Assembly: GCA_030412945.1 (NCBI GenBank)
Contig: JAUHJS010000001.1
Coordinates: 1-64,000 of the forward strand
Source of the DNA: Shiella aurantiaca
GTDB taxonomy: Bacteria; Bacteroidota; Bacteroidia; Cytophagales; Cyclobacteriaceae
Reading direction: 5' to 3'
DNA: 64,000 bases
Under the pieces are notes generated by a model. The model was not told where the DNA came from. It saw nothing but the letters and a program-made list of their open reading frames with translations, and did no database searches. Both the position numbers and the translations under genes were made by a program. Shown in pieces: positions 36,401-44,755 of the stretch (the stretch's first letter is position 1; every line of letters begins with the position of its first letter).

Positions 36401-39205
36401 GTCAACTGGTATTCCAAGGCCCACGGCCTCTTGGCCGAAGGCAGCAGCCAGTTGGCCTTTCAGGTGCTGGAAGCCGATACCCTCTGGGCGGAAGTCTTCA
36501 ATGAAAACGGTTGTGTAAACTACGATACGCTCAATATCGGACTTCTTAATTTGCCCGCTTTCAGCCTCGGCAGCGATACAGCCATCTGTTATCAAGAATA
36601 CCTGAACCTCGACTTGGGCGAGGGATGGGCCTCGGTCAACTGGTATTCCAAAGCCCAAGGCCTTTTGGCCGAAGGGAGCAGCCAATTGGCCTATCAGGTG
36701 CTGGCAGCTGATACCCTCTGGGCGGAAGTATTCAATGCAAATGGTTGCGTAAACTACGATACGCTCAATATCGGACTTCTTAATTTGCCCGCTTTCAGCC
36801 TTGGCAGCGATACGGCCATCTGTTATCAAGAATACCTGAACTTCGACTTGGGCGAGGGCTGGGCTTCGGTCAACTGGTATTCCAAAGCCCAAGGTCTTTT
36901 GGGCGAAGGGAGTAGCCAATTGGCCTATCAGGTGCTGGCAGCCGATACCCTCTGGGCGGAAGTCTTCAATGAAAATGGTTGCGTAAACTACGATACGCTC
37001 AATATCGCCTTGTTGGAACTGCCCGCTTTCAGCCTTGGCAGCGATACGGCCATCTGCTATCAAGAATACCTGAACCTCGACTTGGGCGAGGGATGGGCTT
37101 CGGTCAACTGGTATTCCAAAGCCCAAGGCCTCTTGGCCGAAGGCAGCAGCCAATTGGCCTATCAGGTGCTGGCAGCTGATACCCTCTGGGCGGAAGTCTT
37201 CAATGAAAATGGTTGCGTAAACTACGATACGCTCAATATCGGACTTCTTAATTTGCCCGCTTTCAGCCTTGGCAGTGATAGAGAAACATGTATGTACGAT
37301 GAGCTGTTTTTAGAAGTAGGTACAGGTTGGAAGTCAGCTACTTGGTTGTCGTCTCAGCAAGGAATAATTGAGGCTAAAAATTGGTATACCGATTACAAAG
37401 TAATGGGTAATGATACCCTCCGGGTAGAAGTGATTTCCAAAGACAATTGTGTCAACTCAGATACCCTACTCGTGCTGGCAAATCCCCTTCCCAGTTTTGA
37501 TTTGGGAGAAGATAAGGAAATATGCATAGGTGATTCCCTTCAATTAAGCCTAACAGCGGCTACACATCTTATTCAGAATACCCTTTGGACAAGTAAAGCA
37601 AATGGTGATTTCTCTCAAGACAATTATCAGGTGACACTTTCCATTACAAGCACCGATACCTTGTTGGTAACCCGAACTGATACCAAAGGGTGTAACTATG
37701 CTGATAGTCTTATCATTCTTGCACTGGAATTGCCTGAACCTAATTTAGGAAGCGATAGGAACGTATGTGAAGGCGAGACCATATATATAAACGAAACCGG
37801 AAATTGGCCGCAAACCAAATGGTTTGATGCATCTGGTCAAATCCTTCAGGAAAATGCTCCTACCTTAGTGTGGAACGCCATTAGTAGTGCGCATATTTCT
37901 ATCGAAGTACAGGATGATAAAGAATGCTCCGCCCGCGACACGGTATTTCTAAAAGTAAATCCACTGCCCCAGTTTTCTCTAGGACAAGATACCCTTATCT
38001 GTTTTCAGGATGTGCTAATTCCATCGCTTGTCGACACATGGGACAAAGTAGAATGGAGAAACTCTACAGAGGATATCCTATCCGAAAATCCATCATTTCC
38101 GTGGACTATTGTTTCCGATACCTTACTCCGAGCCAGGGTGTACAATGAATTTGCCTGTTCCTTTGAAGATACCCTTCAAGTAACCATGCATAGGCCCTTT
38201 CCCAGTCATGCCGGAGAAGATGCACTTATTTGCCAAGGGGAAAGCGTGCAAATAGGAATGAATAACCCCTCATCCACCGAATTGGAATTCCTTTGGTTTC
38301 CTGACTATAATTTATCTGCCAGTAATGCCTCTCAGGTAGTAGCAAGTCCTGAGCAAAGTACTTGGTACTATTTACAAGTAAAAGATACGTATGGATGCTT
38401 CAGCATCGACTCGGTACAGGTTCTAGTGAATCCCTATTCAAAGGTAGAGGCTGGTTTCGATCGCGAGATTTGTGTGGGAGAAGGGACTGTTTTAGGGGCT
38501 TCTCCTACGGCATCAGGCGCTATTTTACCTTATACCTATCAATGGTACCCTCAAGACCAGCTGCTAGACCCATTTGTGGCCAATCCGGTAGCAACACCTA
38601 CCGAAACAACCGAATATTGGGTAAAAGTATTTGCCGGAGATTGCTTTGCCGATAGTGCTTCCGTTCGGGTTATTGTTAACCCATTGCCTACAATATCGTC
38701 CTCAGCCGATACCACTATAGGGGCTGGAGATCAATTACAACTCTGGGCAGCCGGTGGAGAAGCGTATTATTGGGAACCTATTCAGGCCTTTAGCAACGCC
38801 CTCGTAAGCAATCCAATAGTCTCACCAAGAACTACCACTACGTACCAAGTAGAAGTTACCGATGTCAATGGATGTAAAGACAACCGACAGATTACGGTAT
38901 TTGTCAAAAATCTACTTTTTATTCCTGAGCTGTTCAGCCCCAATGAAGATGGTGCCAACGATAGGTTTAGGATACAAGGTTATGGATTTCAAGAGCTTAC
39001 ACTTAGAGTGTTTGATACTTCTGGCCAATTAGTGTTTGAATCGCGTGAAGTGGAAGAAATTCTGAATCAAGGATGGGACGGCAAGTATCAAGGCAAGGCC
39101 TTACCCAACGGCAGCTATTATTGGCGCCTTGATGGACGCTACTTTGATGGCAGTCCTGTTACTTTCAACAACAAAAATACAGGCCTTATTCGCTTAATTC
39201 GATGA
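33407..39205 (+). CDS. FG-GAP/FN3/tandem-repeat surface protein (1932 aa) with type B T9SS sorting domain
   Basis: Signal peptide (about 1-28), then five or more FG-GAP/VCBS-type blades with calcium-binding acids (WVDFNNDGLADLLIAG, LYDWDRDGDIDWAVSG, FDFDVDGWDDLAMAG, VGDLNNDGWDDLIFAG, about 45-375). An FN3 module follows (about 395-500). Next come nine nearly identical 78-aa repeats (about 584-1285) whose core is FSLGSDTAICYQEYLNLDLG, then diverged copies of the same D-x-x-I/T-C fold (about 1285-1830). The C-terminal about 95 residues carry the gliding-motility-associated type B signal (FIPELFSPNEDGANDRFRI). Type B cargo of this kind is normally exported with a cognate PorP/SprF protein, which is exactly the next gene (4-bp overlap). 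Confidence 0.88.
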   Translation: MMVPRKFIYRLVLLSLFIFSFRVIFAQTYTEDASWAIPALSAEACHWVDFNNDGLADLLIAGRNSTNDAVIKIYRNDGNGLTDVSTGITNLTTVRIALYDWDRDGDIDWAVSGYDAEDVPQALFYRNEGGFNFSLESFEVEAHVNGDWVFMSVNADAYIDLVVSGLNTLGQRATQVYLGTESGFSLSDISLPQASGSTFTVFDFDVDGWDDLAMAGINQSGNRFTKIFRNTNGTGFSDILANALPSLAFAQLQTAHINNDPNPDLVIQGNDALGEIYQQVFINDNGVFSALAFDFGNLSSGDIQVGDLNNDGWDDLIFAGLDESNQYQTLVWINNQDNTFQNLAHDIPGIAEGKVRLIDLNEDGSLDVYISGLSDVLPGSPLIAGLYEAADILANSAPQVPQNLQSSYSQDTLYLSWDAPTDDTSLQLSYRVYVGEASEEQQVWPAHAIISSGKPLIVSTSLNLSRNSLKISGLSEGNYFWGVQAFDKGLKNSSFSTEATTTICYPVKVSNDTAICINETLNLSVGSAPDQVTWFSRNNGEIESGFDLSYVITEEDSLYVEIDKEYGCTVSSGFNISLLVLPSFSLGSDTAICYQEYLNLDLGEGWASVNWYSKAHGLLAEGSSQLAFQVLEADTLWAEVFNENGCVNYDTLNIGLLELPAFSLGSDTAICYQEYLNLDLGEGWASVNWYSKAQGLLAEGSSQLAYQVLEADTLWAEVFNENGCVNYDTLNIGLLNLPAFSLGSDTAICYQEYLNLDLGEGWASVNWYSKAQGLLAEGSSQLAFLVLEADTIWAEVFNENGCVNYDTLNIGLLELPAFSLGSDTAICYQEYLNLDLGEGWASINWYSKAHGLLAEGSSQLAYQVLEADTIWAEVFNENGCVNYDTLNIALLELPAFSLGSDTAICYQEYLNLDLGDGWASVNWYSKAQGLLAEGSSQLAYKVLAADTLWAEVFNENGCVNYDTLNIGLLNLPAFSLGSDTAICYQEYLNLDLGEGWASVNWYSKAHGLLAEGSSQLAFQVLEADTLWAEVFNENGCVNYDTLNIGLLNLPAFSLGSDTAICYQEYLNLDLGEGWASVNWYSKAQGLLAEGSSQLAYQVLAADTLWAEVFNANGCVNYDTLNIGLLNLPAFSLGSDTAICYQEYLNFDLGEGWASVNWYSKAQGLLGEGSSQLAYQVLAADTLWAEVFNENGCVNYDTLNIALLELPAFSLGSDTAICYQEYLNLDLGEGWASVNWYSKAQGLLAEGSSQLAYQVLAADTLWAEVFNENGCVNYDTLNIGLLNLPAFSLGSDRETCMYDELFLEVGTGWKSATWLSSQQGIIEAKNWYTDYKVMGNDTLRVEVISKDNCVNSDTLLVLANPLPSFDLGEDKEICIGDSLQLSLTAATHLIQNTLWTSKANGDFSQDNYQVTLSITSTDTLLVTRTDTKGCNYADSLIILALELPEPNLGSDRNVCEGETIYINETGNWPQTKWFDASGQILQENAPTLVWNAISSAHISIEVQDDKECSARDTVFLKVNPLPQFSLGQDTLICFQDVLIPSLVDTWDKVEWRNSTEDILSENPSFPWTIVSDTLLRARVYNEFACSFEDTLQVTMHRPFPSHAGEDALICQGESVQIGMNNPSSTELEFLWFPDYNLSASNASQVVASPEQSTWYYLQVKDTYGCFSIDSVQVLVNPYSKVEAGFDREICVGEGTVLGASPTASGAILPYTYQWYPQDQLLDPFVANPVATPTETTEYWVKVFAGDCFADSASVRVIVNPLPTISSSADTTIGAGDQLQLWAAGGEAYYWEPIQAFSNALVSNPIVSPRTTTTYQVEVTDVNGCKDNRQITVFVKNLLFIPELFSPNEDGANDRFRIQGYGFQELTLRVFDTSGQLVFESREVEEILNQGWDGKYQGKALPNGSYYWRLDGRYFDGSPVTFNNKNTGLIRLIR
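35155..37260 (+). repeat. Nine tandem 234-bp coding repeats
   Basis: Nine units of 234 bp (78 aa) start every 234 bases at TTTCAGCCT[TC]GG, from 35155 to a truncated tenth start at 37261. They are nearly identical at the DNA level, differing mainly at scattered single positions (for example KAHG/KAQG, LEAD/LAAD, NIGLLN/NIALLE variants that recur in mosaic combinations). Such identity indicates recent expansion and recombination between units, so copy number is probably unstable. Confidence 0.95.
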
Positions 39206-40698
39206 AAAGGACATTTACCTATATATTATCAGGACTATTGCTGCTAATGCCATTAGAAAATTGGGCACAGATTGCACCCATCATGCATTACGAGTCGTTT
39301 CTTCCTACTATTAATCCGGCACTTATTGGGCTGCATCAATCGCGCCCCTGGGTGGCGGTGGGCTATAGAAACCAAACACTTGCCCCTGGGGTGGAAAGCA
39401 CGCAGAAAAGTTTCATGGGAGTCTATGCACTTCATAAAAAGGACAATACTACGCCTTGGGGCACACTAGCGGCCCAACTTTTTTCCGATCAAATAGGGGA
39501 TTATAAAAGCTTTCAGCACAATGGAGCGGCACTTACCATGGCTACCAATTGGCCCATCACAGCGCATCAATGGTTGAGTTTTGGTATACGTACTTCTTGG
39601 GTAAGCCAGCAGTTTTCTACCTTACAGCTTTCCACGGAAAGTCAGTGGGTGGCCAATTATGGCTACAATGCTACTCTTGCCAATGGAGAAACAAGCCTTT
39701 CCGAATCCGCCAATTACCTAAGTATACAGCCGGGTGTAGCTTGGCGATTATATAACCTTCAAGGTCAAAACACAGCCACCTTAGGACTTTCCCTATCTAA
39801 TGTTAACAGACCTATAAATAGAATAGGGGGGCAAGAGGCGGTAATTGCTAGGCAATGGAATGCATTTGCTGCTATGCGCTTGTTGGAACGTGGCCCATGG
39901 AGTTTCTCTCCCGAGGTGCTTTGGCAGCAACAGCAAACGGTATTCAGGCTAAATGGCGGGCTTCGTTCCACTTTCCATTTCACCAATGAAAATCCTTTTG
40001 ATTTGGTAAAGAGCGGAGCCCTTCATATCATTAGCCGCTACACATCGGCCCGCAGCCTACAGGGAGTCTTACAACTGGAGCAACCAAGTTTTGTTTTGGG
40101 GGCAGCTTGGGAGTGGTCACTTCCTAGTCAGAAAGCCGTTCCGGGTTATGCCTTTGAACTTTTGCTTTCCTTCCGGATACCTGAAAAGAAAAACCGTATT
40201 CCTGCCAAGGATACCCAAACCATCAGCGATTATTCAGTAGGACAAATTCGCCAGTTTTATGCAAATCCTCCTACACCGACTAGAGAATCACCAACAAGCG
40301 AAAAGACCACATCTGAGGTTCAATCAAGCGATTCCGTGCTCGCCAATGCTCCGGCTATTCAATTCCAATTAAAGCGTGATTTCAAGTTCGGGTTTAATGA
40401 TATCGACCTTAGTCCTGAGGCGAAGCTCTATCTAGATGAGCTTGCAGCACTTTTAAAAGCCAATGAGAGTTTGAGAATGGAAATTATTGGGCATACCGAT
40501 GATCAAGGTACGGCCTCAGCTAATCGTAAGGTATCCTATCAACGGGCCAATAAAGTAATCGATTATTTGATTAGCGTGGGAATTGAGCCTAAGCGGCTAA
40601 AGGCGACCGCCAAAAGCGATGAGGAACCTTTATATCCGAACGATACCGAAGCCAATAGGGCCAGAAACAGAAGAGTAGAGTTTATCATTCATCAGTAA
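39202..40698 (+). CDS. PorP/SprF-type T9SS membrane protein fused to an OmpA domain
   Basis: A 498-aa protein: signal peptide (FTYILSGLLLLMPLENWAQ), then a PorP/SprF barrel beginning with the typical HYESFLPTINPALIGLHQSRPWVAVGYRNQ and running to about 335. A Pro/Ser/Thr linker (about 345-395) follows, then an OmpA-like peptidoglycan-binding domain (IIGHTDDQGTASANRKVSYQRA, then NRARNRRVEF, about 400-498). SprF proteins are needed for export or anchoring of type B T9SS cargo such as SprB; its partner should be the 1932-aa protein encoded just upstream. The OmpA extension would tie the complex to peptidoglycan. It overlaps the upstream gene by 4 bp. Confidence 0.88.
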   Translation: MKRTFTYILSGLLLLMPLENWAQIAPIMHYESFLPTINPALIGLHQSRPWVAVGYRNQTLAPGVESTQKSFMGVYALHKKDNTTPWGTLAAQLFSDQIGDYKSFQHNGAALTMATNWPITAHQWLSFGIRTSWVSQQFSTLQLSTESQWVANYGYNATLANGETSLSESANYLSIQPGVAWRLYNLQGQNTATLGLSLSNVNRPINRIGGQEAVIARQWNAFAAMRLLERGPWSFSPEVLWQQQQTVFRLNGGLRSTFHFTNENPFDLVKSGALHIISRYTSARSLQGVLQLEQPSFVLGAAWEWSLPSQKAVPGYAFELLLSFRIPEKKNRIPAKDTQTISDYSVGQIRQFYANPPTPTRESPTSEKTTSEVQSSDSVLANAPAIQFQLKRDFKFGFNDIDLSPEAKLYLDELAALLKANESLRMEIIGHTDDQGTASANRKVSYQRANKVIDYLISVGIEPKRLKATAKSDEEPLYPNDTEANRARNRRVEFIIHQ

Positions 40699-40705
40699 GT
40701 ATTCT

Positions 40706-42439
40706 TTGAATTCAACAGGTATATATCGATTTATTGGCATATTGGGCATTTTCATGCTTAGTGTTTGGCGCATGCCTCTGTCGGCCCAGAACTTGGATCA
40801 AATCGGAAAAGGGGAGGCTTTTTCCCTTTCCGGTGGAGTATCTACCACCCAGATCGTGTATGCCGCCCAAGGACTGGAGCAAAGACGCGACCCCTACAGT
40901 TATTTCATAAATGGAAATCTAGCCTTATCTATTTATGGACTTAGCATGCCTTTTTCTTTCTCCTATTCCAATCAAAATGCAGCTTTTCAGCAGCCCTTTA
41001 ACCAATACGGATTAAGCCCTACCTACAAAGGCTGGACAGCCCATTTGGGTTATCGAAGCATGACATTTTCCCCTTATACACTTAATGGACATATTTTTCT
41101 GGGTACAGGGCTCGAATACCAATCCACCGGAGCATGGAAATTCAGTGCCATGTACGGTCGCCTGCAAAAGGAAGTAGTATATGACTCTACACAATTGGAT
41201 GCACAAGCTGCTTTTCGCAGAATGGGCTATGGACTAAAAACGGCCTATCAGAAAGACCGCTCCTTGGTAGAGTTTGTCATCTTTGGGGCGGAAGACCAAA
41301 TGGGAACCATGAACTATCTCCCTACAGACAACTCCTTAATGCCCATGCAAAACCTCGTGATTGGCCTTAATGCCTCCCAAACCTTGGGTCGAGTGGCAAT
41401 ACGGGGAGAATATGCCAATAGTGCCTTGGTTCGCGATACACGGGCAAAGGATTTTCGGCCAAGTGTAAGCAACCTGCAAGATTACCTGACACCCATCTAC
41501 CAGCGCAAGGTATCGTCTAGCTATTACGATGCCCTTAAGCTCAATGCCACCTATCAGGGAGCATGGTTTCAAGTAGGCCTGGGCTATGAACGCATCGACC
41601 CCGAATACCAAACCCTCGGTGCCTATTATTTTGCCAACGACTTAGAAAACATGAAACTGAATACCGCTTTCCGTTTGTTCCAACAAAAGCTGAATGTATC
41701 GGTAAACACAGGCCTTCAAAAGAATAACCTAAAGGGGGACAAATCCCAAGAAATGGAACGCTGGGTGGGGGCGGCCAATTTGAGCTATGCCGCCAGTGCC
41801 AAGCTAAACCTAAGTGGTTCCTATTCTAACTTCCAAACCTTTACCCGTATTCGCTCCGTTTTCGAGACTTTGAATCAAACTACGCCTTACGATAACCTCG
41901 ATACCCTGAATTATACCCAGCTGGCGCAGTCGGCCAACTTGAATGCCAACTACATGCTGGCAGCCAGCAAGGCGCGCAGCAGCAGCCTTTCTTGCATGCT
42001 CAGTTACCAGCAAAGTGACGATAAGCAGGGGGAAACTACCCTTGCCACCGGCACCCAGTTTTATAATGGCAATGCCTCCTACACGCATACTTTAAACGAG
42101 AGGAATATGGGAGTAACTACCTCCTTCAATTATAATCTTCAACAGGGTTTGGGCATGAATACCTCGGCATGGGGGCCTTCATTTTCAATCAATAAAGCCC
42201 TTTGGGAGAAAAAAGTGAAAACGGCTGTCACAATTTCCTATAATGAAGCCCGCGACCAAGGAATCCGGCTTTCAGGTATTACCAATCTGCGTTTTAGCGG
42301 TGGATACACCTATCTGAAGAAGCATAATTTTTCTTTGAGCCTAATTACCCTCAACCGCCAAAGCAGGGCAGGCGAAGGGCTCAGCCTTAGCACATTCAAT
42401 GAATTTACGGGTACGCTTACCTATAACTATAGCTTTTAG
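40706..42439 (+). CDS. Outer-membrane beta-barrel protein of the surface operon
   Basis: A 577-aa protein starting at a TTG (40706) 7 bp after the previous stop. It has a hydrophobic signal segment (YRFIGILGIFMLSVW...LSAQ), then regularly alternating beta strands with aromatic ends (ALSIYGLSMPFSFSYS, WTAHLGYRSMTFSPYTL, NFSLSLITL) up to the last strand FTGTLTYNYSF, ending in Phe as barrel proteins do. No plug or TonB box is seen. It resembles uncharacterised barrels found next to PorP/SprF and TANFOR genes. I infer that it is the outer-membrane pore or anchor of the assembly, possibly for the proteins that lack T9SS signals. Confidence 0.65.
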   Translation: MNSTGIYRFIGILGIFMLSVWRMPLSAQNLDQIGKGEAFSLSGGVSTTQIVYAAQGLEQRRDPYSYFINGNLALSIYGLSMPFSFSYSNQNAAFQQPFNQYGLSPTYKGWTAHLGYRSMTFSPYTLNGHIFLGTGLEYQSTGAWKFSAMYGRLQKEVVYDSTQLDAQAAFRRMGYGLKTAYQKDRSLVEFVIFGAEDQMGTMNYLPTDNSLMPMQNLVIGLNASQTLGRVAIRGEYANSALVRDTRAKDFRPSVSNLQDYLTPIYQRKVSSSYYDALKLNATYQGAWFQVGLGYERIDPEYQTLGAYYFANDLENMKLNTAFRLFQQKLNVSVNTGLQKNNLKGDKSQEMERWVGAANLSYAASAKLNLSGSYSNFQTFTRIRSVFETLNQTTPYDNLDTLNYTQLAQSANLNANYMLAASKARSSSLSCMLSYQQSDDKQGETTLATGTQFYNGNASYTHTLNERNMGVTTSFNYNLQQGLGMNTSAWGPSFSINKALWEKKVKTAVTISYNEARDQGIRLSGITNLRFSGGYTYLKKHNFSLSLITLNRQSRAGEGLSLSTFNEFTGTLTYNYSF

Positions 42440-42445
42440 ACCAGC

Positions 42446-44755
42446 ATGAACCTAAACCAAGCTTATATCCACATCCTCAAGGCCTTCTTAGTTGCTGCAC
42501 TCTTTCTATGCACGCTTGCGGCCAAGGGCCAGCAATTTCCGGTGCAAGTAAATACCTACCTTTCACCGCCCTATACCTTGTATTTTTCTGACTATGCCAG
42601 TGCAGGTAGTGATAAACTGAGTGCCTTATTACTGCTGCGGGAGACTAACCGCTTGGAGTATCAGGTACGGCTCCGCCTTCGCATAGAAGGGCCGGGAGGA
42701 ATAGTAATACAAAGTAAATCTACCCTACTTCCACCGCCCTTGGTATTGCAAGGGGGCATTCCTTATCGGCTAAGTGGCGAGGATTTGGCTCCCTATTTCA
42801 ATTTAGTCAATCTGGAGGTACAAGGCATTAGCCAAAGTGCCCTGCAAAGCCGAGGACGCCTGCCCGAAGGAGTGTATACCTTTTGCCTTGAAGTGCTTGA
42901 TTACACCCGTGGCGTAGTAGTGTCCAACCGTGGATGCGCTACCGCCTGGCTCATGCTGAATAGCCCGCCCATGCTTACTCAGCCCTTTGATGGGCTGAAA
43001 CTTAATCCGCAAGAGCCCCAAAATATCGTTTTTCAATGGACACCACGCCATACCGCTTCTCCCAATGCGGCTTTTCAGGTAAGTTATAAGATACAGGTGG
43101 TGGAATTATGGCCGGAAGGCCGCAACCCCAACGATGCCTTTAATACCCTCATGCCCGTGGCAGAAGCCGAGGTGCAAAGCCCTTATTGGCTAATGGGGCC
43201 GGCCGAAACACCCCTCATTCATGGTAGGAAATACGCTTGGCGGGTGCAAGCCCTCGACCAAAGTGGACTCGACCTTTTTGAAAATGAAGGAAGAAGCCCT
43301 GTGTATACCTTTACCTATGGCGATGCCTGCCAGTTGCCCGAAAACCTCAAAGCCGAAGCCCTCGATGCGGCCTCGTTTAAAGTAAGCTGGACAAGCAAAC
43401 CTTTCCATTCCACCTTTGAGGTACAGTTCCGTACCAAGCAAGAGGATGCCGAGTGGTTTACAATCCAAACTACCACCAGCGAAGTAGAAATAGTAGACCT
43501 CACGCCCGGCACCACCTACCAATACCGCCTTAAAGCAAGCTGCGGGGTAGCAAGCACCCTGTACAGTGAGGTAGGCGAGGTAAGTACCCTTGGCCTCAAT
43601 ATGGCCGTTTTTGAATGCGGAGCTGACCTAACTCCCGAAACCATAGACCCTAATACCTTGATGCCCAGCCTTGAGAAAGGAGATATTATCACGGCCGGAA
43701 GTTTCCAGATAAAATTGACCAAAATCAGTGGGGGCGATGGCAAATTCTCAGGCGAAGGGCTAGCCGTAGTCCCTATGATGAACAATATGAAAGTACGTAC
43801 GGTGTTCAGTGAGGTATACATCAACGACCAAAAACAATTGATCATTGGGCGCATTGATGTAACAGGGGCAGTAGTACAATTGGTAGATGATGCCACCCGC
43901 GCAGAAATCATGGAAACCCTAGACGAACTGGGCACCGGACTGGGCACCATCGAAAGCTTTCTTGATGCAGCCGGACAAGTAGATGATATCATCAACGACA
44001 TTGGGGCCTTTGCCGATGATGCCCCCGAAGAAGTAAAGAAAATGCTGGAGCAGGGCAAAGAAATGATAAGCCAAGGCCGAGAACTGCTGAGCTCAGGCAA
44101 TGCAGGCGATGCCCTCAAGGGCCAAGACCTTATCCGCCAAGGCATTGATACCATCAAAGAAGGAGTAAAAGAGCTGGATAAGGTATTGGATGCACTGGAG
44201 CAGGCGGCTGATGGCCTAAAAGACATAGTTGCCTCACTTTTAAATGAGATTAAAACCAGTTACGCACAAATCGCTCAGAATAAAAATGATACCCTTACAC
44301 TGGCAGAACGCGGCCTTGGTAATAGAAGCTATTTTATAAACCAAGCAGAAAATGTCGTGATAGAAGGGGAAAAGGGGGATGTTTCTCAAATAACAACCTT
44401 AGATGTAACCAGTGCCCCTGCTATGGAAGTAGATGCCGAAGCGCTCAAAAACTATTTCAATAAGGCCAATACTATTTATGCTCAGTATTTATCCTTGGTG
44501 GATACATATAACTCCTATAAGGACCAAATTGTAGTAATGCAGGCAAAGCTTGAACACGTGCAAAACTTACTTACCGACACTCAGCTAAGCGAACTCACCA
44601 ATCAAATAAAGAGCGAGTTTAAAGAGATTACAGGAGTAGCCATTACACAAATTACTAGTGGCAATAGCATTGAGGATATAAAAAGTAAACTCAAGAAAGA
44701 CATTGAAGAAAGAATTAACCGATTTGTAAATGAGACTATCAATCATGAGAATTAA
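42446..44755 (+). CDS. TANFOR-domain, FN3-containing exported protein with coiled-coil tail
   Basis: A 769-aa protein with a signal peptide ending near AAKGQ. Residues about 30-280 match the TANFOR family as I know it: QFPVQVNTYLSPPYTLYFSDY at the start of the mature protein, RLRLRIEGPGG, FQWTPRHTASPNAAFQVSYKI and VVELWPEGRNPND. An FN3 module follows (about 295-380), then a beta domain (GGDGKFSGEGLAVVP, IIGRIDVTGAV, about 400-485), and a helical coiled-coil segment (about 490-620 and again 690-769) rich in E/K/Q heptads. It sits 6 bp after the barrel gene, and its 3' end overlaps the toxin gene. The neighbouring toxin suggests it is a scaffold or adaptor that presents the toxin; this is inference. 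Confidence 0.75.
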   Translation: MNLNQAYIHILKAFLVAALFLCTLAAKGQQFPVQVNTYLSPPYTLYFSDYASAGSDKLSALLLLRETNRLEYQVRLRLRIEGPGGIVIQSKSTLLPPPLVLQGGIPYRLSGEDLAPYFNLVNLEVQGISQSALQSRGRLPEGVYTFCLEVLDYTRGVVVSNRGCATAWLMLNSPPMLTQPFDGLKLNPQEPQNIVFQWTPRHTASPNAAFQVSYKIQVVELWPEGRNPNDAFNTLMPVAEAEVQSPYWLMGPAETPLIHGRKYAWRVQALDQSGLDLFENEGRSPVYTFTYGDACQLPENLKAEALDAASFKVSWTSKPFHSTFEVQFRTKQEDAEWFTIQTTTSEVEIVDLTPGTTYQYRLKASCGVASTLYSEVGEVSTLGLNMAVFECGADLTPETIDPNTLMPSLEKGDIITAGSFQIKLTKISGGDGKFSGEGLAVVPMMNNMKVRTVFSEVYINDQKQLIIGRIDVTGAVVQLVDDATRAEIMETLDELGTGLGTIESFLDAAGQVDDIINDIGAFADDAPEEVKKMLEQGKEMISQGRELLSSGNAGDALKGQDLIRQGIDTIKEGVKELDKVLDALEQAADGLKDIVASLLNEIKTSYAQIAQNKNDTLTLAERGLGNRSYFINQAENVVIEGEKGDVSQITTLDVTSAPAMEVDAEALKNYFNKANTIYAQYLSLVDTYNSYKDQIVVMQAKLEHVQNLLTDTQLSELTNQIKSEFKEITGVAITQITSGNSIEDIKSKLKKDIEERINRFVNETINHEN

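Noticed and set aside
35147..37153. Long minus-strand ORFs (278 and 384 codons) opposite the 234-bp repeats
   Set aside because: They are periodic mirror images of the coding repeat; their repetitiveness follows from the + strand gene, which has signal peptide and sorting domain in frame.
35155..37260. CRISPR-like array
   Set aside because: The repeat units are long, contiguous and in frame within a surface protein; there are no spacers and no cas genes in the window.
43516..44226. A 236-codon minus-strand ORF opposite the TANFOR gene
   Set aside because: Ser/Pro/Thr-rich antisense of a well-supported gene with signal peptide and known domain motifs.
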